Assembly (NCBI RefSeq): GCF_001590905.1
Contig: NZ_BCTT01000011.1
Coordinates: forward strand, 372,001 to 436,000
Length of the DNA stretch: 64,000 nt
Source of the DNA: Serratia grimesii NBRC 13537
GTDB lineage: Bacteria > Pseudomonadota > Gammaproteobacteria > Enterobacterales > Enterobacteriaceae
Direction: 5' to 3'
Position 1 is the stretch's first letter; each line of letters starts with the position of its first letter. This document shows, in pieces, positions 57,571 to 64,000 of this stretch. Made by a program: the position numbers and the translations under genes. A model generated the notes under the pieces. It saw only the letters and a list, made by a program, of their open reading frames with translations. It was not told the DNA's origin and ran no database searches.

Positions 57571-58322
57571 ATGGCCTACTGACAGGTAAACGCATTGTCG
57601 TGACCGGCGCGGCTCGCGGTTTGGGGCGTAGTTTCGCTGCTGCGGTCGCCGATGCCGGTGCCAGCGTGGTGATGTGCGATATTTTGGCCGATGAACTGAC
57701 AAACAGTGCAGCCAGTCTGCGTGAGCGGGGCGCACAGGTTGAATCTCATGTGATCGATCTGGCCGATCCAGCGTCGATTCATGCAGTGTTTAACGCCATC
57801 GCTGAAGGTGGCGCGATCGACGGGTTAGTGAACAACGCGGCGTTGGCTACCGGCGTCGGTGGCAAAACCATGATGGAATACGACATCGATCTGTGGGATC
57901 GGGTAATGCAGGTTAATGTGCGCGGCACCTGGCTGGTGAGCCAGGCCGCGGTGCCATTGCTGGCACAAACCCCGCATGCCAAGATCGTTAACGTGGCTTC
58001 GGATACCGCGCTGTGGGGCGCACCGCGCTTAATGGCCTATGTGGCCAGCAAAGGGGCGATTATCTCGATGACCCGCTCGATGGCGCGTGAGTTGGGCCCG
58101 CAGGGGATTTGCGTGAATGCCATTGCTCCGGGCCTGACGCGGGTGGAGGCCACGGAATACGTGCCTGCCGAGCGTCATCAGCTGTACGAGCAGGGCCGGG
58201 CATTGACCGGGGCGCAGCACCCTGACGACGTCAATGGCACGGTGCTCTACCTGCTGTCACCGCTGGCGAACTTTGTGACTGGCCAGCTGTTGCCGGTTAA
58301 CGGCGGTTTCGTTTTTAACTAA
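57567..58322 (+). CDS. Short-chain dehydrogenase, probable cis-dihydrodiol dehydrogenase
   Basis: 251 aa, classical SDR. GTG start in the overlap with the oxygenase gene, with GGAGGCGG upstream. NAD(P)-binding TGAARGLGRS, NNAA in LVNNAALATG, catalytic Ser in VNVASD, and Tyr158-x-x-x-Lys162 in YVASKGA. An acidic residue after the second strand (CDILAD) suggests NAD+. Coupling to the oxygenase suggests that it rearomatises the cis-diol to a catechol; other alcohol oxidations remain possible. Confidence 0.88.
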   Translation: MNGLLTGKRIVVTGAARGLGRSFAAAVADAGASVVMCDILADELTNSAASLRERGAQVESHVIDLADPASIHAVFNAIAEGGAIDGLVNNAALATGVGGKTMMEYDIDLWDRVMQVNVRGTWLVSQAAVPLLAQTPHAKIVNVASDTALWGAPRLMAYVASKGAIISMTRSMARELGPQGICVNAIAPGLTRVEATEYVPAERHQLYEQGRALTGAQHPDDVNGTVLYLLSPLANFVTGQLLPVNGGFVFN

Positions 58323-58347
58323 TCTACCTTTTAGCCAGGAGCAGCAC

Positions 58348-59142
58348 ATGGCGGACGACCAAGGGTGTAAATATCTGATCCCAGGACTGGATCGCGGATT
58401 GCAACTGTTGCTGGCCTTTGGCGAGCAACATAAGGAAATGACATTTGCCCAATTGCATCGCTTGGTCGATATGCCAAAAGCGACCGCCTATCGCGTAGTG
58501 CAAACGTTGGAGCACCTGGGCTTTCTTGAACGTAACCCACGCACCAACACTTTTTCTTTGGGTATCAAGGTGCTGCGTCTCGGCTTTGAATATATCGCTT
58601 CGCTGGATGTGGCGCAGGCCGGTCAGCCGGTAATAGAACAACTGCGCGATCGCAGCCAGTGCAGCAGTCATCTGGCGATCCGTGATGAGCGTGACGTGAT
58701 CTACATTGCTCGTGTCAGCGCCGCGGGTTCGCAAATCAACCAGGTCAGCGTCGGAACTCGCTTGCCGGTACACCAAACCTCGCTTGGTCGCATGTTGTTG
58801 ACCAGTGCCACCCGTGAGGAATTTGAACTGCTTTACCCGCAGGAACAACTGCCGGGGAGCGGTCCGGGCACCCCGGCGGATCGTGAAACCTTGTGGCAGA
58901 TGGTGCAGCAGGATAAGGCGCGTGGCTATGTTATCGGCGAGTCATTTTTCCGCCACGGCATCTCCTCTATCGTCTATCCGATCTTCAACCGCGAGCAGCG
59001 GGTTGAGGCCGTGATCAGCATTATGGTGCCGTCCGATGAGATCCCAAAAGCGGATCGCGAGCGGCTACGCATGGAGGTGCGGGACGCCGCGGTGAAAATC
59101 TCCGGCTTCCTGGGCGCACCACCGCAGGCTAACGTCGGTTAA
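58348..59142 (+). CDS. IclR-family transcriptional regulator
   Basis: 264 aa. N-terminal winged helix (about 12-75) with LDRGLQLLLAFGE, MPKATAYRVVQTLEHLGFLER; C-terminal ligand-sensing domain (85-255) with the IclR signature region around VSVGTRLPVHQTSLGRMLL and the HGISSIVYPIFN stretch. IclR regulators of aromatic catabolism (PcaR, PobR, MhpR types) respond to the substrate or an intermediate. AGGAG precedes the ATG. It lies inside the operon it probably controls; the likely operator is at 55832-55855. Confidence 0.92.
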   Translation: MADDQGCKYLIPGLDRGLQLLLAFGEQHKEMTFAQLHRLVDMPKATAYRVVQTLEHLGFLERNPRTNTFSLGIKVLRLGFEYIASLDVAQAGQPVIEQLRDRSQCSSHLAIRDERDVIYIARVSAAGSQINQVSVGTRLPVHQTSLGRMLLTSATREEFELLYPQEQLPGSGPGTPADRETLWQMVQQDKARGYVIGESFFRHGISSIVYPIFNREQRVEAVISIMVPSDEIPKADRERLRMEVRDAAVKISGFLGAPPQANVG

Positions 59143-59303
59143 CTGATTTTCATAGGGGCGCCGCAAGCTACGCCCGCATGACTCGGGACGAAGATAGTCG
59201 TCCCCTACCAATGACTCAGGCAGGGATAAGGCTCATGACAATCATGGGCCGGGGTTCGATCATGCCTGAAAACTGCATTCAGCGAGAACGTGAGGCACAA
59301 TTA

Positions 59304-60245
59304 ATGAGCGTAATCGGAATCGAAAAACTGGAGTTTGGCGTCGAAAATCTGCCAACGTGCGAGAAATTCATGCAGGACTTCGGTCTGCAGGCCGCGCAAC
59401 AGCATTGGGGCGAAACCCAGCGCGAATTCACTACCCTGAGCGGGGCGCGCGTTGTACTGCATCCGTTGCAGAGCGAAGCGTTACCGACAGCGTTCGAGAG
59501 TGGTTCTACCTTGCGTCGTATGACCTGGGGCGTTAACAGTCCGGCCGAGTTGGCGGCGTTGCAGCCATTGTTGGCGCAGATGCCAGGTTTCCGCCAGGTG
59601 GGTGAAGAGCTGGAGTGCCTCGATCCGAACGGCATGACGTTGCGCTTTAGCGTTAGCCAGCAGCGCGATGTTGATTTACCTGTGTCACCGATCAACCAGT
59701 GGGGCGATGTGCGCCGTATTGATCAGCCGAGCCCGGTGTATGCCCAGGCGCAACCTATCAACATCGGTCATGTGGTGTTCTTTGTCGATGATCTGGCGGC
59801 GACTGAACGTTTCTATCGCGAGGTGTTGGGGTTCCAGGTATCGGACCGTTATATCGATCGTGCGGTATTCCTGCGCACTCAGGCACGCGGCGGCCATCAC
59901 AATCTGTTCTTGCTGAAATTGCCTAATCGCCCACGCGGCCTGAATCACGTAGCCTTTACCGTACGCGACATCCACGAAGTGATCGGTGGCGGTATTGCCA
60001 TGAACAAAGAGAAGTGGAGCACCTTCATTGGTCCTGGGCGCCATCCCATTTCCTCAGCCTACTTTTGGTACGTCAACAGCCCGACCGGCGGTGCGTTTGA
60101 GTACTACACCAACGACGATTACCTGACTGAAAACTGGCAACCGCGTGAGCTGGAACACTCACTGGTGTCGTTCACCGAGTGGGCTGTGGAAGGTGGTATC
60201 GACCATGACACGCGCCGCCAGCAGAAAAAACCGGAGGCGTTATGA
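59304..60245 (+). CDS. Two-domain extradiol dioxygenase (VOC superfamily)
   Basis: 313 aa. Type I extradiol dioxygenase layout: an N-terminal VOC module without metal ligands (2-120) and a catalytic module (about 150-285) whose iron ligands fit His156 in NIGHVVFFVDD, His215 in GLNHVAFTVRD and Glu266 in AFEYYTNDD. It should open a catechol next to the diol (meta-cleavage). Start ATG 59304 (MSVIGIEKLEFGVEN) has GTGAGG upstream; the longer frame to 59178 runs through repeat-like DNA and is rejected. Stop overlaps the reductase start (ATGA). Confidence 0.88.
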   Translation: MSVIGIEKLEFGVENLPTCEKFMQDFGLQAAQQHWGETQREFTTLSGARVVLHPLQSEALPTAFESGSTLRRMTWGVNSPAELAALQPLLAQMPGFRQVGEELECLDPNGMTLRFSVSQQRDVDLPVSPINQWGDVRRIDQPSPVYAQAQPINIGHVVFFVDDLAATERFYREVLGFQVSDRYIDRAVFLRTQARGGHHNLFLLKLPNRPRGLNHVAFTVRDIHEVIGGGIAMNKEKWSTFIGPGRHPISSAYFWYVNSPTGGAFEYYTNDDYLTENWQPRELEHSLVSFTEWAVEGGIDHDTRRQQKKPEAL

Positions 60246-61453
60246 GCCAGCCAGAACCGGCAGGCATCGTGATCATCGGTGGTGGTCAGGCTGGTGGCTG
60301 GGCGGCGAAAACGCTGCGTGACCGCGGCTATGCAGGCCGTTTGACGGTGGTCAGCGATGAACCCTATGACTTTTATGAAAGACCACCGCTTTCTAAAGCG
60401 GCATTGCTGGACGGTAATGCGCCGCTCAGCCGTTTGTTCAGCGAACAGGTGGTAGCCGGGTTGAACATCGATTGGTGTCGCCCGTTGCGTGCTGAATCTA
60501 TTGATGCACAACAGCAAATCGTCCACCTCAGTGATGGCCGGCAATTGCAGTTTGATCAACTGCTGATTGCTACCGGTGGGCGACCGCGTGTTCCGGACGC
60601 TCGCTGGGCTGACCATCCACGAGTGATGACGCTGCGCTCCTGGGATGATGCGGCGAAGCTACGGCAGGCATTACAGGATTGTCGCAAGTTGGCGATTGTC
60701 GGCGGTGGGTGGATCGGCCTGGAAATTGCCGCGTCGGCACGACGCCTCGGGGCTGAGGTGACGGTGTTTGAGCGCCAGCCTGCATTGTGCATGCGCAGCG
60801 TAGGTGCGGACGTCTCCCAGGCGTTGCTCGAACTGCATCAGCAGCAGGGCGTAACGGTGCATTGCGGCTGCGGTGAGATCCAACTGGACGATCGTAACGG
60901 CAGCGCCTGGATCGGCAGTGACAGCAGCGATCCTCAGCCGTTTGATCTGGTGGTGGTGGGGATCGGCGTGGAGTTGAACCTGGAGCTGGCGCAGGGGGCC
61001 GGGTTAAAGGTTGATGCCGGTATCGTGGTTGACGGCCAGGGGCGCACCAGCCACCCAGCGATCTTCGCTGCTGGTGACGTAGCGCGCCACCCGACGCTGG
61101 GTCTGTGCCTTCAATCCTGGGCCTATGCGCAGAATCAGGCGATCAGCACCGCCTGCGCAATGCTGGATGCCTTTGCCTCACCTTACGATGACGTGGCCTG
61201 GCTTTGGTCGGATCAATACGACGCGAATATCCAGATCCTCGGCATACCGACCGGCGGCGTGCATCACGTGGTGCGACGCACACCACAGTCGCAGGTGTTC
61301 TTCACGCTGAATGCCGACCGGCAGTTGGTGCAGATGGTGGCGTTCAACGACGCACGCACCATCAAGCTGGGTAAGCGCTGGCTGGCCAGTGGGCGAGTGT
61401 TGGAACCGCAGCAGTTGGCGGACGCAGAGTTTTCTTTAATGGCGTTGAAATAA
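60242..61453 (+). CDS. FAD-dependent ferredoxin reductase
   Basis: 403 aa, glutathione-reductase-type flavoprotein that passes electrons from NAD(P)H to the Rieske ferredoxin. FAD-binding IVIIGGGQAGGWAAKTL at the N-terminus, the typical YERPPLSKAAL, NAD-binding LAIVGGGWIGLEIAASARRLG, and the second FAD motif IFAAGDVARHP followed by a C-terminal reductase domain (about 320-400). Same group as BphA4, HcaD and PuxA reductases. Completes a three-component oxygenase with the ferredoxin (55878) and alpha subunit (56527). Confidence 0.92.
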   Translation: MSQPEPAGIVIIGGGQAGGWAAKTLRDRGYAGRLTVVSDEPYDFYERPPLSKAALLDGNAPLSRLFSEQVVAGLNIDWCRPLRAESIDAQQQIVHLSDGRQLQFDQLLIATGGRPRVPDARWADHPRVMTLRSWDDAAKLRQALQDCRKLAIVGGGWIGLEIAASARRLGAEVTVFERQPALCMRSVGADVSQALLELHQQQGVTVHCGCGEIQLDDRNGSAWIGSDSSDPQPFDLVVVGIGVELNLELAQGAGLKVDAGIVVDGQGRTSHPAIFAAGDVARHPTLGLCLQSWAYAQNQAISTACAMLDAFASPYDDVAWLWSDQYDANIQILGIPTGGVHHVVRRTPQSQVFFTLNADRQLVQMVAFNDARTIKLGKRWLASGRVLEPQQLADAEFSLMALK

Positions 61454-61477
61454 CGCCCGTAACCTCGGGAGCGTTTC

Positions 61478-62740
61478 ATGACTACGCAAGATATTGACGC
61501 CCGCGCTGGACGGGTGGGGGAAGCCGTTGCCGAAAATCCGCAGCAGCGGGTTCGCTGGTCGGTGCCAATCGCGCTGTTTGCCTGTGTGTTGCTGGCGTTT
61601 TTCGACAAGATCAGCATCGCGGCGCTGTTTTCCGATAGCGAATTCCAGCAGGCCTTGGGCATCAGTTTTGACCCGGCGCGACTGGGCTTGCTGATGAGCG
61701 CATTTTTGTTCTCGTATGGCATTTCTTCGATGCTGCTCAGCGGTATTGGCGACCGGTTGAACCCAGTAAAAGTGCTGATCGGCATGATGGTGGTGTGGGG
61801 CGTATTGATGGTGCTGATGGGCATGGCCCGTTCTTATCACACCATGATGACATTACGCATTTTGCTCGGCATTGCCGAAGGCCCGTTGTTGCCGATGGCC
61901 TATGCCATTATCCGCCAGGCCTTCCCGCAGCGGCTGCAAGCACGTGCCACCATGCTGTGGCTGCTTGGTACACCGCTGGGGGCGGCGCTCGGCTTCCCGG
62001 TCACGCTGTATATCCTCAATACCTTTGACTGGCAAACCACCTTCTTCTTTATGGCATTCCTGACGTTGCCGGTCATGTTGCTGGTGCTGTTTGGCATGCG
62101 TCATCTCAACGTATCACGTCCGGCAGCGGCCACGGTTTCAAAACCGGCAATCGCCGAACGTAAACAGCATCGCTATGAACTGTTGCGCAGCCCGCATTTT
62201 TGGATGATTTGCCTGTTTAACATCGCTTTCCTGACCTATCTGTGGGGCATGAATGGCTGGTTGCCCAGCTACCTGATCAAGGGCAAAGGCATTCACCTGG
62301 AACACGCCGGGTACCTGTCATCGCTGCCATTCATTGCGATGCTGCTCGGCGAAGTGCTCGGTGCGTGGCTGTCAGACAAGTTGGATCGCCGTGCGCTGGC
62401 CTGCTTTATCTCGCTGTGCGGTGCCGGGCTGGGGTTGGCCGTGGTGCTGCATATGCAGGGCACTTACAGCGTGATCGCCGCCATGGCTTTCAGCACCTTT
62501 ATGTGGGGTGCCGGCGCGCCGAACATCTTTGCCCTGCTGGCGAAAGCCACCAGTAGCAAGGTCAGCGCCACCGCAGGCGGTATTTTTAACGGATTAGGCA
62601 ATTTTGCCGGTGCGTTGGCACCGGTGCTGATGGGGGCGCTGATCGCCGCCACCGGCAACATGGATAACGGTTTGCTGTTCCTGGTGGTGATGGCCTTTAT
62701 CGGCTGCATCATTCTGCTGCCGTTGCTGAAGAAATATTGA
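61478..62740 (+). CDS. MFS transporter, second of the cluster
   Basis: 420 aa, 12 predicted membrane segments, ACS-type like the divergent transporter at 54246. Visible: FACVLLAFFDKISIAALFSD in the first helix, GDRLNPVKVLIGMMVVWGVL loop, LLGIAEGPLLPMAYAIIRQ, and WGMNGWLPSYLIKGKG at the start of the second half. GGGAG precedes the ATG. Position within the operon indicates import of the substrate or export of a product. Confidence 0.88.
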   Translation: MTTQDIDARAGRVGEAVAENPQQRVRWSVPIALFACVLLAFFDKISIAALFSDSEFQQALGISFDPARLGLLMSAFLFSYGISSMLLSGIGDRLNPVKVLIGMMVVWGVLMVLMGMARSYHTMMTLRILLGIAEGPLLPMAYAIIRQAFPQRLQARATMLWLLGTPLGAALGFPVTLYILNTFDWQTTFFFMAFLTLPVMLLVLFGMRHLNVSRPAAATVSKPAIAERKQHRYELLRSPHFWMICLFNIAFLTYLWGMNGWLPSYLIKGKGIHLEHAGYLSSLPFIAMLLGEVLGAWLSDKLDRRALACFISLCGAGLGLAVVLHMQGTYSVIAAMAFSTFMWGAGAPNIFALLAKATSSKVSATAGGIFNGLGNFAGALAPVLMGALIAATGNMDNGLLFLVVMAFIGCIILLPLLKKY

Positions 62741-62769
62741 TATCCCATTGATCAACGAGGAGTAACAAC

Positions 62770-63294
62770 ATGTCCCAGGTTGAGAAACCAGCCGGCGTTA
62801 AGCCGCAAGATCAGTCGATAGATAATTGGGTGGAATCACGTATCGCCCGTTTTGAAGGCCGTAAATATGACTGGAATGCCCTGAAGTTTCAGGCTGACTA
62901 CGACCCGAAATACCGCCGTGCGCAGATGCGCTATATCGGCACCGGTGCCACTGGCGTGGTGAACGACACCAATACCATTCCGGCGGGTAACTTTACGTTT
63001 TCTACCATGGTGTTGCCGTCTAAATGCGAAGGTCCATTGCACCTGCATGACGACGTGGAAGAAGTGTTCTTTATGCTGAAAGGCAGCATCACGCTGATGA
63101 TTCAGGACGGCACGGAGTATTACGAAACCAAGCTGAAAGAGCGCGATTTGATCTCGGTTCCGGCCGGTGTTTACCGTGGGTTGTTCAACCACGGCGAGGA
63201 AGAGGCGTTGATGTGCGTGATGCTTGGTACTGCCAAACCGGAAACCCCGACCTACCCGGCAGATCACCCATTATCTAAAGTGAAACGCAACTGA
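62770..63294 (+). CDS. Cupin-domain protein
   Basis: 174 aa, no signal peptide. Cupin motif 1 is GPLHLHDDVEEVFFMLKGS (two His and Glu as metal ligands), and motif 2 includes the segment DLISVPAGVYRGLFNHG with a further His. In aromatic clusters such proteins act as small dioxygenases, isomerases or sensors; none can be assigned. GAGGAG lies before the ATG. Its stop overlaps the hydrolase start by one base (TGATG). Confidence 0.85.
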   Translation: MSQVEKPAGVKPQDQSIDNWVESRIARFEGRKYDWNALKFQADYDPKYRRAQMRYIGTGATGVVNDTNTIPAGNFTFSTMVLPSKCEGPLHLHDDVEEVFFMLKGSITLMIQDGTEYYETKLKERDLISVPAGVYRGLFNHGEEEALMCVMLGTAKPETPTYPADHPLSKVKRN

Positions 63295-64000
63295 TGAACG
63301 GCCTGGCGCAACGTCAACAGGCGCGCTGTGGGGATTACACCCTGAGCTGGCGCGAAGCGGGGCACGGCCGACCGGTGGTGCTACTGCACGGTATTAGCTC
63401 CGGTTCGGCCTCATGGATCAAGCAGTTCAACGATCATGAATTAGCCGATGGTCACCGCCTACTGGCCTGGGATGCCCCGGGCTATGGTGGCAGTTTACCG
63501 CTGACGGTGAGCCAGCCGGATGCTACTGCGTATGCCGCTGCGTTGGCAGCGCTGGTGGCTGAGTTGCAGTTGGATCAACCGTTGATCGTTGGTCACTCAC
63601 TCGGTGCGTTAATCGGCAGTGCCTATGCTGCCGGTTATCCCGATGGCTTGTGCGGACTGGTACTGGCGGATCCGGCTCAGGGCTATGCCAGTGCACCGGA
63701 AGAAAAGCGCCAACAGGTTTACGGTCAGCGTAAGCAAATGATCGAAACCTTGGGGCCGCAAGGTTATGGCGAACAACGGGCAGCTGCGCTGCTGTGTGAT
63801 GACGCGGATCCGCAGGATATCGCCTGGATCCGCAACGGCATGCAGCAGTTGGATCCTGACGGTTTTCTTAATGCCGCCTGGATGCTGGCTAACGATGAGA
63901 TCAGCCATTATCTGGCGCATTACCGCGGCCCGTTGCAGGTGTGGTGCGGTGACTGCGATCGGATCACGCCACCGGCGGCGGCGACAATATTGGCGCAGCA
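63294..64000 (+). CDS. Alpha/beta hydrolase, probable C-C bond hydrolase (3' end cut)
   Basis: 235 codons before the window edge; about 20-40 more expected. Oxyanion motif VVLLHGISSG, nucleophile elbow VGHSLGALIG (Ser102) and the acid in CGDCDRITPP (Asp222); the catalytic His lies beyond the window. Similar to MhpC/BphD-type hydrolases that split meta-cleavage products, which is what the pathway would need after the extradiol dioxygenase. Start ATG overlaps the cupin stop, indicating the same operon. Confidence 0.87.
   Translation, partial: MNGLAQRQQARCGDYTLSWREAGHGRPVVLLHGISSGSASWIKQFNDHELADGHRLLAWDAPGYGGSLPLTVSQPDATAYAAALAALVAELQLDQPLIVGHSLGALIGSAYAAGYPDGLCGLVLADPAQGYASAPEEKRQQVYGQRKQMIETLGPQGYGEQRAAALLCDDADPQDIAWIRNGMQQLDPDGFLNAAWMLANDEISHYLAHYRGPLQVWCGDCDRITPPAAATILAQ

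Noticed and set aside
59143-59303. Possible repeat or extended reading frame upstream of the extradiol dioxygenase
   Set aside because: Contains an imperfect TAGGGGCG ... CGTCCCCTA inverted repeat but does not match ERIC; the longer in-frame start at 59178 lacks a binding site. Not enough to call a named element.

Overview
The window is chromosomal DNA of an enterobacterium, most probably Serratia (Yersiniaceae). From the left edge to about 44.56 kb the gene order follows the E. coli K-12 aroP-to-fhuB region almost gene for gene. Many proteins (Lpd, AcnB, Hpt, DksA, SpeA, MetK) look near-identical to their E. coli counterparts. Enterobacterial ERIC repeats lie between genes. The genus is an inference from protein similarity, ERIC content and the accessory genes; the species cannot be fixed from sequence reading alone. 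No rRNA, tRNA, insertion sequence, prophage or CRISPR array was seen.

Layout. 0-13 kb: aroP (cut by the window edge), then the pyruvate dehydrogenase operon pdhR-aceE-aceF, lpd and acnB, with PdhR, FNR-like and CRP-like sites. 13-19.4 kb: two small secreted proteins, yacL, the spermidine genes speE-speD, yacC, copper oxidase cueO behind a CueR promoter, and hpt. 19.5-33 kb: can, yadGH, yadE, panD, panC-panB, the two-component pair qseBC (inserted relative to E. coli), folK-pcnB-gluQ, dksA, and thpR-sfsA. 33-44.6 kb: hrpB, mrcB and the ferrichrome operon fhuACDB behind a Fur box.

At about 44.6-44.9 kb E. coli collinearity ends at a decayed HTH-regulator gene. Beyond it lie metK (MetJ operator), yqgB-speA and speB. 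Between speA and speB sits a three-gene set absent from that place in E. coli: an exported MsrB, a DipZ-type CcdA-thioredoxin membrane protein and an exported MsrA. Together they look like a periplasmic methionine-sulfoxide repair system drawing electrons across the inner membrane. rluF follows.

From 54.2 kb to the right edge is an accessory catabolic cluster. A divergent MFS transporter faces a ten-gene run: Rieske ferredoxin, a small protein with a recombinase-like helical C-terminus, Rieske oxygenase alpha subunit, short-chain dehydrogenase, IclR-type regulator, two-domain extradiol dioxygenase, FAD ferredoxin reductase, second MFS transporter, cupin, and an alpha/beta hydrolase cut by the window edge. 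The set fits uptake, ring dihydroxylation, rearomatisation, meta-cleavage and hydrolysis of an aromatic compound whose identity the sequence does not give. A promoter with overlapping inverted repeats precedes the first gene and is the likely IclR target.

Other points: pcnB keeps an AUU start, speD a UUG start, ERIC elements abut or overlap the stop codons of dksA and hrpB, and the lpd-acnB gap holds an unrecognised small ORF and an orphan terminator.
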